NCBI GenBank assembly: GCA_033032865.1
Contig: JAWHQI010000061.1
Coordinates: 372,001-436,000 of the forward strand
DNA length: 64,000 nt
Direction: 5' to 3'
Source: Dactylorhiza incarnata
Taxonomy: Eukaryota > Streptophyta > Magnoliopsida > Asparagales > Orchidaceae
Position 1 is the stretch's first letter. Each line of letters begins with the position of its first letter. Under the pieces are notes generated by a model that was given only the letters and a program-made list of their open reading frames with translations, was not told where the DNA came from and did no database searches. Positions 1 through 11,375 of the stretch are shown piece after piece. Both the position numbers and the translations under genes were made by a program.

Positions 1-1106
1 ATGACGCTCGCAGTGACTAACGAAGGCGGCCCAAGGTGGGACGGCACCCCCACAGGATATGATGGCGGAGGGGCAATCATCACGGAGAGTGGTGGCACGT
101 TGTCGACGAGCGAGGAAGGCGACTGCATGAGGAGAGGCAGTGGCAGCGACGGAGGAAACTTTGGCGAGTAGGAGGCTATCAAATCATCAAGCTTGTGGAG
201 GAGTGTGGACATGTCATCCCGACAACGAGCATCGGCGTCCCGACGACATAAGTCGAAGTCCCGAAGGCGTGCGTCCCAAGAGGTCATCATTTCTTCTATC
301 GAACGGAGGACAACAATCTCCGCGATACTAAGCTTGCGGTCCATGACGAAAAGGCGGCGTTTCCTTTCTTGTCAAACAACAGAGGACTGATGCTGGTTAA
401 TTTCCCGTAGAAACTGTGATGAGCTAGAGGAATTAATTCACTTGATTATGACTGGATATTAATTTCGAGGCCCTCATGTCTCACGGCCCAAATTAAGAAT
501 AAAATAATTCCATGTAAACCAGCGCGCGTGAGAGTCGCCAAATCGGAGTTGTAGCGTGGGTTACATGCACAGGATGTGAGGCTCGACGCGTGCGTTGATG
601 CTGAACGCGGCGGGGACGTGGTCGAAGGCGTGGCGGCAGCGGATAAATGAGCCAGGGCTCGGTTGAAACTTTCGTCTGGGTCGCCGCTGGAACTAGACGA
701 TGCAAGCGATGAACCCGTCGTTGAGATGAGACAAAGAGGGTGTCGATCCTGACGGAGACGGAGCCCACGCGAGTGCTTGCGCGGGTTGATCTGGGAAGAA
801 CCACAGAGGCGTGCGGCCCTCTGTTGCTGAGCGACGGTCAGAGCCGGGGCGACATGCGTGGGCTGGGAAGTCCAGAGCTGGATGTAGCGGTGAGGTCGAT
901 GAAACAGTGATGTCGTACAGAAACAGCGAGTCGGCTGTGTGGAGCAGCGGAAGAGTGCGAGGAACGTCGATCAGAGAGGAAACGTGAGTCGTCGTCGGGA
1001 AAGGGTGCGACATGTGACAACGAAGTCGTGGCTGCTGGAGCAGTGAGCGGAGGAGAATCCGATCAAAAATAAATGTGGAAGAGGACCGATGGCTCTGATA
1101 CCAAGT
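1..1106 (-). mobile_element. Internal region of a non-autonomous LTR element (partial)
   Basis: In minus orientation this follows directly from the LTR at 1107-1471. A primer-binding site reading TGGTATCAGAGCC (initiator-Met tRNA type) lies at 1091-1103, three bases inside the LTR edge. No gag, protease, reverse transcriptase or integrase motif is visible in any frame, and the short ORFs look like chance. The organisation resembles the complete small element at 45406-47821: a short LTR, the same PBS type and a non-coding interior. The element runs off the left edge, so its other LTR and size are unknown. Confidence 0.6.
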
Positions 1107-1471
1107 TGTTACGGACTAACTGAGAGGTCGCCGGAAGAGTAGCCGAAGGTGGAGATGACGGAGGCGGAGATACTACAGAGTCTTGACCGCGGCTGCCAAA
1201 GCGGGGCATGCTCGAGAGAGAGCTTCCAAGATCTCTTTTAGGGTTGGGAAATAAACTTTTCTTCATTCATACTGATACATGACCCACTAGGTCCTTTAAA
1301 TAGTACTTACAATCGACACCAAAAAGGAAAGAACACTAAATGAAATAACGACAAACTTGGACACGCGATTAAAAAGGACTAGACACAAATCACGCGTCAT
1401 ATAAGGACGCGGCTCTTATGACATAATAAATGCATATTCGGAAATAAATAATAATAATAAGACGTATAACA
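1107..1471 (-). repeat. 5' LTR of the partial LTR element
   Basis: Read on the minus strand this 365-bp segment begins TGTTATACG and ends CCGTAACA, giving canonical TG...CA ends. The tRNA-Met type PBS sits immediately beyond its inner edge. It contains a run of GAGAGAGAG and the phrase 'tgacccactaggtcctttaaatag', which parallels 'tgacccaagggtcc...tatatag' in the LTRs at 45406-47821, so the two elements appear related. The flank beyond 1471 is GATCC; the matching target duplication would be outside the window. Confidence 0.6.
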
Positions 1472-2715
1472 GATCCCTATCAAGATCATTGTAGTTCCTC
1501 TTCGGGCGGCTATATGTTAACGTATTAAAAAAAGGGGGGGAAGTCTTCTTGAGGTAGGGAAGTGGAAAGATGGATTCAAGGTTTGTGAAGGTGGTAACCA
1601 AAATATTCAAGGCTTGAAAATGCTTTGACCAAGTAGTTGGAGATGCCTTGGCCAAATTATGGTGCGGGGAAGAGAACGAGGGACATCAAGATTTTTGAAG
1701 AAGTGAATTACTTCATCTGATTCATTGAAGAATGAATGAATAAAGTTATTACAAGTATGGCTATTTATCATCAAATATAAGTAAATTCCTCTTATAAATT
1801 GTAAGTAACTTATGTGGAAGTGATGCACCATTTATCATTATCTAGATAAAGATAATGGAAGAGAATAAGTCCCACTTTTTGCAAAATAAAAATCTAATGC
1901 TAATTTGCTAAATAATAAACCCATTCCTAAATGAAAAAATTTATACCTTGATAAGGAGAAAATGAAATAGAACCTAGCCATTCATGTTATAGCCTGCCCT
2001 TACATGAATTTGGAGTGTTATCTTGAATCACCTTGATTTTTTCCCTCTTTAGTGGTTATCTCCTCTTCTATAGTGTTTAGTTATAGAAATAGCTTTGGAT
2101 CTTATCTCATCCTTTTCAAGTGGTTTTAAGAAAAGAGATTTAAATACTTCCTTTTGGGTCCTGTCCCTCTCCATGATATAGACAAGATACATAAAAATCG
2201 CTCTCCTTTTTCCTTTACAATGATAAACTTGAACACAGTAATGGCCTTTGTTGCATCTTCCTTAGGATATTCTTAAAGTTTTTGCCATCCAGAACCATTG
2301 AATTTTTAAGAACTTGACATTTTAAAGAATTTTAGAACTTCTACAACTTCAACCAAGAAAATTCTAAATTCATCCAGCTGGTCTCTGAGATCCACCCAGA
2401 TCATGGTTCCCCCTTTCGAAAGCCATTTTCCTCGACAAATGCAGACGAGTCAAAAAGCACACTATTTTTTCAGTCTTCCCAAACATGGTGCAATCAAACT
2501 TAAGAGGATGTTGTAGCAATCTATTAATAGTGTAGTCGATCCATTATATCTAGTTAGTCAATCCATGATATGCAGCTAGAACAACTAATGTGTCCAACCC
2601 AAACTAGCAGTTGTCTCTTCACTGCAATAATAGTGAGTGTTCTTCCTTCAGGAGAATGTTTGACCTGTTTTTTTTTAAATCCACTGGTTTCATAAGTCTT
2701 GATTGAATCTTCAAT
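1472..2715. other. AT-rich stretch without a recognisable gene
   Basis: Short ORFs on the minus strand (around 1416-1831) show no family motifs. The sequence from about 1980 onwards may be further decayed copia sequence leading into the remnant at 2716-3060, but I cannot support a domain here. Confidence 0.4.
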
Positions 2716-3060
2716 ACGATTCTTCTAAATCTCTATCGAAAAATGCAACCTTGATGTATAGTTGATGCATAATCTGTCAGGAGTTATAGCAAGAGCCAAA
2801 AGAACATGAAATGCATTTAACTCAACAACACGTGGGAAGGTCTCCTTATCAAGCATTTAGACACAACCTGAGCATTGAACCTTTCTATGCTCTCATTTGC
2901 TTTATACAAGATCATATCCATATAAATCCAACTAAATTCCTCCCAATAGGTAAATCGACCACCTCCCAAGTTCAATTTCTTTCTAGAACACCAATCTCTT
3001 CTTTAACAGCATGCTTCCATTCAGAAATTTTGAGAGCCTCTTGAAAGTTATCAAGAACAA
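2716..3060 (-). pseudogene. Ty1/copia reverse transcriptase N-terminal remnant
   Basis: The minus strand encodes the conserved entry to the copia reverse transcriptase: FQEALKISEWKHAVKEE, a glutamate- and leucine-rich stretch, then TWEVVDLPIGRNLVG. In intact elements this reads as 'w..Am..E...l..n.tW.lv.lP.gk..ig'. Stop codons interrupt it, and the downstream YVDD region is not found nearby. It is a fragment of an old element and should not be counted as a gene. Confidence 0.65.
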
Positions 3061-4321
3061 AACATTAGTGAAATTAATTACAAAGGCAAGGTATTCTGAA
3101 GACAACCTCTTGTATCAGAAATTTTGGAGATGAAACTTGAAAAAAAATATTAGCCAAATAAAAACTTGGTAATACAAAGAAATAGAAATTTGCGTTTACA
3201 TAACCACATAATTAATTTGAAAAATTATATATTTGTTTCTTCTAGGATAATAATGCTAAATAGGTTGTCTTACATGAATGTATTTTAAGGGTATATCAGA
3301 AATTCGCTTTAAAAAGCAATCTAGAAACAGGTACAATTCGAGCATGTGCACTAGAAAACATGGACATTTTAACAAACATGTCTGCTCTGTAAAACATGAA
3401 AACAAAGCTATTGGTTACCTGGTTAATTTGCTTGTGAAGGTAAGCACTTTTTTGTTCTATTTCTAATATACTCTGTTCCATTATCTTCAGGATATCTGGG
3501 GAAAGGTGTGCATTCATTTCTACAAAAAACAAACTAAGCGAAATTGGCAACTTACTTGGATATAAAGATTAGCATGCCAATAATAAATAAACACATAATA
3601 ATAAAAAAATCAAGATACACAACTTTTTCTTTTCAACACATCAATATCTGAAGCATGCATAAAATCACAAATTGTTATCAAATATTTGACAACATATTGT
3701 TATCAAATACTACAATCACTATCAAAAGTAGCAGAGCAACCTCAACAGAATGAAGGATCTCCCGAATCCACTGGTTAAGAGCTGTTTTAACATGCTATAT
3801 CATCTATTATATAACAAATGGATTATCTTTGAAATTTACATCATAAAATCACAAATTTTCTTGGTCCGTGGTATAGTTGTCAGAATTCGAATTATAATAA
3901 TAAGTGTTAAAAACTATTTAAGATGAACTTTTTATAATTTTTGTGATACTATGATTAACAATCAGATCAACCATTTAGGATTAACCATCAGATCAACCAT
4001 TTAGGATTAACCATCAGATCAACCATTTTACTGTCAATAAAACACTCGTGAATTGGAGCTCTACAACTAGCCACATTAATACACTTCGGATGAAGAGTTA
4101 TTCCATTTCACTACTAAACCTCTCGGAAGCATCCAATTAAATAGTAGCAACTGAAGTTCATTTGTGACGAGAGAACCTATAATACACATTGCACTTCACC
4201 CAAACTACTGATAAATAGCCGGAAAAAAATTAAATTAAACTCACAAAAGTTCAATTCATCTCAAAATGATGCTATTTTGTAAGTTTATAACTTCCAAAAA
4301 AATAAATTTGAAAAGGTTTTA
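3061..4321. other. AT-rich intergenic stretch with a small tandem repeat
   Basis: No gene family is recognisable. Around 3960-4030 a unit of about 26 bp ('atcagatcaaccatttaggattaacc') occurs about 2.7 times in direct orientation. The ORFs near 3278-3550 lie on opposite strands over the same bases and look like chance. Confidence 0.4.
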
Positions 4322-4326
4322 GGTAT

Positions 4327-5527
4327 TGATGCAGTGGTAGACAATGGGGGTTAGACACGCTAAATGCAAACCTAGGCGTAATGAATCGTGAAGAATGCAA
4401 GAGACGGTCCGCGTAAAAATGAGCAACAAAAATTTATTATTATAAATAAAACAAGCAGAGGCAGGAACTATCACAAGTTTTAATTAAAGAGAGCGAGCAC
4501 TAATTCACAAGTGAGCGGGTTGCAATTATTTAAGCGCGTGCGGAATAAGCCCGGCAAATCACACGGGGTACAATACTAATAACAAAGCGAGATAAGCATT
4601 CACTACAAGGTAAATGTGTCAAATGTTCAACAATAGAAAATAGAACTCCAAGTACAACTTACGCGTGCAGGCGGTGGAGGGACGATGGCTGATCACGCAC
4701 ACCTAAGGGTATTGTGGCTGAACGGCGGCGTGGAGGGGATCCGGAAGGCGAAAGGGGACTGCTGCGGGTAGCGGAAAGGGGTGGGAGGACTGTTGTAGGT
4801 AGAGAGGGAGGGGCTGAGAAGGGGGAAGTTGGCTTCAGGAAGGTGGAGGGGCGGCGGATCTGGGCTGGGTGAAGGGGGCGGCCGGCAGTCGGGGTTGGCT
4901 GGAAGGGGGAGGGAGCAGGAGACGTGTGGGGGCTAGATGTAGGTTGTTGGGTGGCTGCACGAGGGAGAGGAGGAGGGGGGGGGGTAAGGATGGCGGTGGC
5001 TGCACGAGGAAGAGGAGGGGGGGGGGGGGGGGGCGGTGAGGATGGCGATGGATGCACGAGGAAGAGGAGGGGATGTGGTGGCTGCACAAGGAAGAGGAGG
5101 GGAGGCGGTAAGGTCGGCGGTGGATGCACGAGGAAGAGGAGGAGGGGAGGCGGAGAGGTTCAGGATGAGGAAGGCTTACCGGAGAGGGAGAGGGAGGCGA
5201 AGGAGGGGTTCCCGGAGTCGCATCAGGGAGGGGATCTTCCGCCGTCGCACAGGAAGGAGACCGCGCGGCTCAGCACAGCAAACTAACGATGGAATGAACA
5301 GCCAGCACCCCCACTTATTTATACTAACTAGACTCAGGGCATCCCAAAATGGATGGGTCATATCGTCCGGTCCGATCGGGAGCCAAATAAAACTCAAAAT
5401 ACATAAAGTAATATAGCAAATTGACTCGCAACGACGATCCGGACGCAACTGCGGACTCGGATCGCGCGGACGGGCGATGGTTCACCGCCTCCTGCGGGAA
5501 TAGACGTGCGTAGGGCGTTCTCCATCA
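4327..5527 (-). repeat. Solo LTR, about 1.2 kb
   Basis: Read on the minus strand it begins TGATGGAG and ends CTGCATCA. It is flanked by GGTAT (4322-4326) and GGTGT (5528-5532), a target-site duplication with one mismatch. No primer-binding site or internal region adjoins either end, as expected of a solo LTR formed by LTR-LTR recombination. A minus-strand TATAAATA lies at 5316-5323. The middle (about 4950-5160) holds several copies of a G-rich unit containing 'tggctgcacgaggaagagg' and a run of about 15 G. The ORFs there are by-products of this repeat. Confidence 0.6.
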
Positions 5528-5559
5528 GGTGTGTATCAAAAAAGATGCAAAAAACTGAA

Positions 5560-6035
5560 GTGGATTGATAAGTGAAGAAGATGCATACAAAGAAGATTTC
5601 ATGTCCAAATGAGATTTGAAAAAAATGAGGGGATATTGTAGTGGAGTGAGTGGTCTTTTTAATGAAACTCTGAAGGCTAAGAGGATGCCAAATGATTGGG
5701 AGAAGAAACATATTTGATTCTAATATTAAAAAAATAAGATCTACAAACTTGTACTAATTATGGAGTAATCAAACTACAAGATTGACAATAAAGCTATAGG
5801 AAAGAGTTATTGAGTTTAGGCTTATAAAAACTAGATCAATTTAAGAAAATCATTTCAGTTTCAGACCAGAAATATCAACTATAGAAGCAATTTTATGTTA
5901 AAATAATTGATGAAAAAACACAGCAAGAAAGATTTTCGTATGATTTTTATATTGATATAGAGAAACACATATATAGAGTACCACAATAATTAATTTGATT
6001 TATTTTAAGAAATGTGTGTTAAAGATGTTGGAGCT
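5560..6035 (+). pseudogene. LINE (non-LTR) reverse transcriptase remnant
   Basis: With frameshifts the plus strand shows the usual series of plant L1-like reverse-transcriptase motifs: LFNETLKAKRMPNDW; then LQTCTNYGVIKL (family pattern 'sC.NYRgI.L'); then ERVIEFRL; then ENHFSFRPEISTIEAI (family pattern 'eNQfGFrpgrST.eAI'); and near the end a weak match to 'DleKAYDrVPr'. Several stop codons and at least two frame changes show that it is long dead. There is no endonuclease domain upstream, consistent with the usual 5' truncation or with fragmentation by the adjacent solo LTR. Confidence 0.75.
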
Positions 6036-6379
6036 ATTAAATGTATGCATGCTAGAATACTAACTAGTAATAGTACTGGTAGAGTAACCATATAATTTTT
6101 AATCATAGTAGGTTCGCATCAAAAATAAACACTGGAACGTTCTCTTTTTGTAATAGTAGTGTAGACACTTTACACAAAATAACCAAAGCGAGATGTCTAG
6201 GTATTTTTTTTTTCGGGCAACATAATTCAAATTGGTGAATTCTACTTTAGCTAAGTGAAACAAACGACTTGAGATATTGTTTAGAAGTAGAAAACTTCAA
6301 ATTACTTGAACTAAAACTAAATACATTATTTGCAATTTTAGTGGGGGTGATATTAACAATTATTAATTTATCTTATTAG
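6036..6379. other. AT-rich spacer without recognisable content
   Basis: No coding motif, inverted repeat or RNA gene was recognised between the LINE remnant and the LTR of copia A. Confidence 0.4.
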
Positions 6380-6641
6380 AAGATAAATAGATACTTAAGT
6401 GCAATAAGTTTTAAGTACCTTAGATCGCTTAAATAAAAGTAATATAGATGAGAATACTACCTCTAGAGTAAAGGCCAGGTGATTAAAATGGAGAAGTCTC
6501 TTTGGACTACTAGGTGATAAAAGAAAACATTGGAGACAGTTGGAAACAAAAATGTAGTTCATTAATTGAAAAGGAAGAGGGCCCCTACTATATAGCAAAG
6601 GATAATACATGAAAATAAAATAAGTATCAATACTTCTAACA
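6380..6641 (-). repeat. 3' LTR of copia A (outer edge approximate)
   Basis: On the minus strand a polypurine tract (CATGGGGGG) immediately precedes TGTTAGAAGTATTG at 6641, the usual PPT/3' LTR junction of copia elements. The RNase H domain of copia A lies directly upstream in the same orientation. The outer end is not sharply visible; 6380 is an estimate. No second LTR copy is found next to the truncated right end near 18600. Confidence 0.5.
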
Positions 6642-7356
6642 CCCCCCATGTTGGGCATGCAATATTATTTATACCCAACTTGCTAATAAGATTTACAATA
6701 TTTTTTCACTCAATCCCTTAGTAAGGACATCTGCAAGTTGTCCCTCCGAGTGTACGAAAGGAGTACATATAATTTCTTTCATAATATTTTCTCTAATGAA
6801 GTCTTAGTAGTCAACTTCGATATGCTCGGTGCGGTCATGATGGACAGGGCTCTGCCTCTGAGTAATGTTGATTGCAGCTTTGTTATCACAATACAAATTG
6901 AATAGGCCAGTTTCTAGTAAACCAAAATCATTCATGAGAGTACAAAGCCACATACCCTCACATATACCACGAGCCATGGCTCTTAACTCAGCTTTAGCAC
7001 AAGAACGAGACACATGTTTCTTACTTATCCAAGTGACCAGATTGGCTCCAACAAAGGAACAATATTCTGTCGTGGATCTCCTATCACCAACTGATCCAAC
7101 CCAGTCTGCATGGGGATGTCTTCAAATACCTTAGAATTCTGCAAACAACATGAACATGCCTGTAGAATGCATATACTGACTTACAACCCCTATTATTGTA
7201 TATGCAATGTCAGGGCGAGTATGGGACAAATAGATCAATTTTCCTACCAGTTTTTGATAGCTCTTAATATCTTCCACTAACTCCTCATCATCTCTTCCTA
7301 GTTTGTGGTTGACTTCAGTAAGGGTATCAGCAGACTTGCAACCACCCATTCATGTC
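6642..7356 (-). pseudogene. Copia A: RNase H and end of reverse transcriptase
   Basis: The minus strand carries the C-terminal part of a Ty1/copia polyprotein. GGCKSADTLTEVNHKLG leads to QKLVGKLIYLSHTRPDIAY and VSQYMHS at the end of the reverse-transcriptase region. RNase H follows with KAELRAMARGICEGMWL, YCDNKAAINI and HHDRTEHIEVDY. Frame changes separate the two halves. The coding sequence stops abruptly at 7356, where the hAT transposon is inserted, and resumes at 14820 with the codons expected upstream (RKYVFDLLEQT). Confidence 0.85.
7349..7356 (+). repeat. Target-site duplication of the hAT element (left)
   Basis: TTCATGTC is repeated exactly at 14812-14819 outside the other terminus. 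Removing the element and one copy rejoins the minus-strand copia reading frame. Confidence 0.9.
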
Positions 7357-7467
7357 CATTCTTATCATGGCGTCGCTTAGGCGTCGCCTAGGCGACGCCT
7401 AAGCGTCCTGGCGGCCAAGTGAAAACAAGTCGACAGCCGCCTTATTTTTTTAAAAAAAATCCTACAT

Positions 7468-7818
7468 TAGACAGCGGTTTTATATAAAACCGCTGTCTAT
7501 ACTTGGAAAGACAGCGGTTCTATATATAACCGCTGTCTAATATACGGTTTAGCTTACATTAGACAGCGGTTATATTTAAAACCGATGTCTATACTTGAAA
7601 ATACAGCGGTTATATTTAAAACCGCTGTCTAATGTAGGCTAAACCGTACATTAGACAGCGGTTATATATAGAACCGCTGTCTAAGATAGAATAGACAGCG
7701 GTTATATATACGACCGCTGTCTAATGTACGGTTTAACCTACATTAGACAGCGGTTTTAAATATAACCGCTGTCGAATGGAGGTACGACAGCGGTTTTTAA
7801 TATTAACCGCTGTCTATT
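7468..7818. repeat. Left subterminal array of eight palindromes
   Basis: Eight successive palindromes of about 29 bp share the arms GACAGCGGTT / AACCGCTGTC around an AT-rich 8-10-bp centre. They are separated by short spacers, several carrying 'ctaatgta' or 'tacattag'. Arms are near perfect, with an occasional single change (CCGATGTC in the third). Subterminal repeats in plant DNA transposons often bind the transposase or an accessory protein. That role is an inference here. Confidence 0.85.
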
Positions 7819-8255
7819 CTATCTATATATACCCGAAACCCGGAAATTAGATTTTACCTCGCCGTTTTTACTTCTTACTGTGTCGCTGCTCTGTGCGAAA
7901 CCCTACAGGCGATTTTCGGAAATATTCAGGCCCTCCATTGTTCGATCTTGCGATTCTTCTTCGAAGGTATATTAGTCTTCTACCAATCTTCTTTTTACCC
8001 TAAGCCTTGGAGATTTTCTTTTTTTTTCTCTATATATTCTCATGATTTTTAGACCTTGATGAATGATGAGTTGATGATGCAATGGTTCTTTTATTTGCTC
8101 ATATTTTTTTCTCTATATATTCTCATGAATGTAGCCAATATATATGTGTGGTTGAGTGATGGAATGGTATTAGTTTATTACACATTTACACTTGAATTTT
8201 ATGTAGGAAATTTGGATGGTTTAGGGGTTTTTTAGGGTTTTCTTGTTACAGGAAA

Positions 8256-11157
8256 ATGAGTGATAAAAGATCTTCCTCAAAGTCAAGAAGAGGCTACACA
8301 AAAATGTTTGAATTGCAAAAGCTTAGTCTAGAGGGGAAGAAGCTTACCATTCCTGTGGATGATGATGGTCGCATTGTTCCCGGGTCTGAAACAAATAAAT
8401 TAATGAGTTATATGGTACTCTAGTGAGATGTTATGTGCCAATTACATATGTTAGATGGAAGGAGGTTGATAAACAACATAAAGATCGAATATGAGAAGAA
8501 TTAAATGTACGTAATTTTTTATAACTTATAAGTGATTACTTAGCTTTGTTTTTTAGTTAATTATTAATTAATATTGTATTTTATTTTCAGAATTATTTTG
8601 ATAATATTGGTTCTCTTCGCAATGAATTAACGAAAAGCATGGGTGAAAGTTGGAGGTCTTGGAAATCCAAACTTTATGTCACTTATGTAAAAGATGTTGA
8701 TTTGGAGCATCGATACAATGTTCCTGTTAAGTATAACTTTATTACGGAAGACGACTGGAAAGTTTTTGTCGACCATCGCACCACTCCGGAATCTATGGTT
8801 ATGTGTTCTTCACTTCTTTGTAAATTTATTGTTTTATAACATTTATTACCTTTGTAATTGTAACTTGTAAGTAATCAAAGTATTAACAAATACTTTATTT
8901 GTATAGGAGTTTAGCAAGGCTAATACAGAGAGAGCAAAAGCACAGAAGGCTTTTCATACTACTTCAAGGAAGGGTTATGCTGGATCACAAAAAATGATGG
9001 TATTAGTTCTCTACTTCTCAGCAATTCTCTCTCGTATTTTTTATTTTAAAATTAGTTTTTATCATAATTTAAATAATAATTTATTTGCATTTTACTGTCA
9101 AGGTTGAACAAAGTGCAACTGCACCAATTTCACGTGCAGAGCTATGGAAAGCTGGTCACAAAAGAAAGACCGGTGAATACATTAGTCAAGAGGCAGCTGA
9201 TTTGGCAGCCAGAATTGTAAGTTTAAGTTATCAACTTATCATTTCATCATTTATTAAAATTTCATTTCTTTAATTGCATTAACATTTATTGATTTTGCTT
9301 AGGATGAGTTGTGAAGCCAAGAGTCCCAGAGTGCTGAAACAATGACACAAGGAACTCAAGGAAGAGATGATATCCTTGCCTCTGTTTTAGGCAAAGAACA
9401 TCCGGGCATAGTTAGAGCTGGTGGCAAGTTTTCCACCATTAAAAGTTATTTCAAAAATGATAGGCGGCGCGAGACGTCGGTGGCTCACATAACAGATGTG
9501 GAAGCTATAGTGGAAGAAAGATTGAGTCAACAAGAAGAAATGTGGAAGAAAAAATATGAAGATAAGGCAACAAAGATGAATAAAATGAGAGATCAAATGA
9601 ATGAAATTATGCGCATGTTTGGTACTAGAACTGAAACTTCTCAGGTATTAATGTATTATTATGCATTTATGTGTTAATTTTTATGATTTTATGAAATGTC
9701 ATGCTCTCTTTTTGTTGAATAGGTATCTAATAATTATGTTGTTAACTTGTTATTTTTGGTTTGTCCAGACACTTGTACTAGCTTCACAATCACATCAAGA
9801 GCCTGGAACTTCACATGAGGTATTATAAATTTATGTACTTTTATGATTAGTAATTTTGATTTTTATGTTGTTAATATTGATGTCCAAAATATTAATGTTT
9901 TTTATTCCGACAGAATACAAATGAGAGGATTACCATGTTACCACATTTCATTACTACGATGGAGAATGAAAATAAAGCAATATCTCTGGTCTTTGATCCA
10001 AATATATTTGGGACTCCTGAATCAACACGTACATACTTCGAGAATTCAATGTTATACGAATTTCTTAATATGAAAAAATTTGGAGTTGACATCGTACTTG
10101 CATGTATAGGGTGAGTAGTGAATAATGAGTTTCACATAATGATATTATAAATTAAGGGTTAATGATTATATGTATATTGATTCTAAATTTGCATGTTATT
10201 TTGCAGATACATAGATTCAGAACTAAAGAAATTTTCATACAAAGGAAATGTATCTTTATATAATCCAACATCCATTTATGCTCTAAATGATAAATTTGCC
10301 AAGGCTCATTTGAAATCACGAGCTCAAGATCTGAAAACCAGGCTTACGCAACTCCAACCAGATTCTTTATTATTTTTGCCCTATTATAATACGTAAGTAT
10401 TACTGTTAATCTGTTATTGATTTATGAATTATGATTATTGTTTTTTTATTCTAATTTAGTTAATAATACTTTCATTTGTTACACAGAGAACATTGAATGT
10501 TGGCTATTATTGATTTCAGTAAAAGTACAATTTATTGGCTAGATCCCTTACATCGTGAGGTGCGCGACGATCTTAAAAATGTCATTACACTGTAAGTTTA
10601 TTAATTTTTTTTTCATATTTGGAATTTAGATTCGGCCATAAACTAATTTGTTTATACTCTTATGATTTACAAAGTGTATTTAAGGATTTGGCAAAGGATC
10701 GGAAATACGGTGTTCACAAAACACCAAAGTTTTTAACGTGGACTCCGGTAAGCTATACTGCTATAGCCTATAGCCTATAAGAGTATATGTTATATAATTT
10801 TTTTAATTTTTAAAATTCTAAATTAAATTTTTACTATTTGTTTATTATTTTAGTGCCCAAAACAACCGGATAGTATTCAGTGTGGCTATTATATCATGTG
10901 CTACATGATTGACATAGTTGATGCTCTTAGGAGTACGACATTGTCATCATTGGTAAGTTAACTGCATATAGTTTAAATTTTTAAATTTTTATATCATGTG
11001 CTACATGATTTTAAATTTTTAACAAATATTTTTTTTATTCCAGTATTTGCAGAGACAGCTCTATGATGGAGTGGCGGAATTTTCCAAAGAAAAAATTGAT
11101 TATATGCGAAATTTGATTTGTGATTATATAATCACTAATTGTGTTACTGAAAGTTGA
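8256..11157 (+). pseudogene. Transposase_24-like/Ulp1 (C48) protease gene, broken
   Basis: Twelve exons with GT-AG borders can be read: 8256-8506, 8591-8797, 8907-8999, 9103-9216, 9303-9644, 9769-9819, 9914-10110, 10207-10392, 10487-10591, 10675-10747, 10854-10952 and 11044-11157. The N-terminal half has a lysine/arginine-rich start, VRCYVPITYVRWKEV, and SRAELWKAGHKRKTGEY, which is typical of plant Ptta/En/Spm transposase-associated proteins; a coiled-coil-like stretch (QQEEMWKKKYEDKATKMNK) follows. The C-terminal half is a Ulp1-type cysteine protease. The catalytic His is in the exon at 10487 (EH, followed by a stop where Trp is usual), Asp in IIDFSKSTIYWLDPL, and Gln-Cys in DSIQCGYYIM. Exon 1 has a frameshift near 8400, and TGA stops lie at 8492-8494, 9312-9314 and 10494-10496. 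Known members cleave SUMO-like conjugates; no activity is expected from this copy. Confidence 0.82.
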
Positions 11158-11375
11158 AAGATACTTGCATTGTTTAGTTATTTTATACTTGTGTAGATGT
11201 GGACTATATGTTAGTTTTGTCCAAAATATTTTATACTTGTGTAGAAATAGAACTATATGTTAGTCATGTGAATATGTGATGGATGATGATTTCTTTAGCT
11301 TTAGAACTATTTAGTAGTTATTCACTTTGTTATGTGCCCGACATAACTCCTTTCTATGGATGTAGTTTGTGAAAG

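Noticed and set aside
3278..3550. Overlapping ORFs on both strands
   Set aside because: Short, AT-rich, no family pattern.
4659..5416. ORFs of 120-156 codons with Pro/Ser or Gly/Arg repeats
   Set aside because: Low-complexity repeats within a solo LTR; opposite-strand ORFs cover the same bases.
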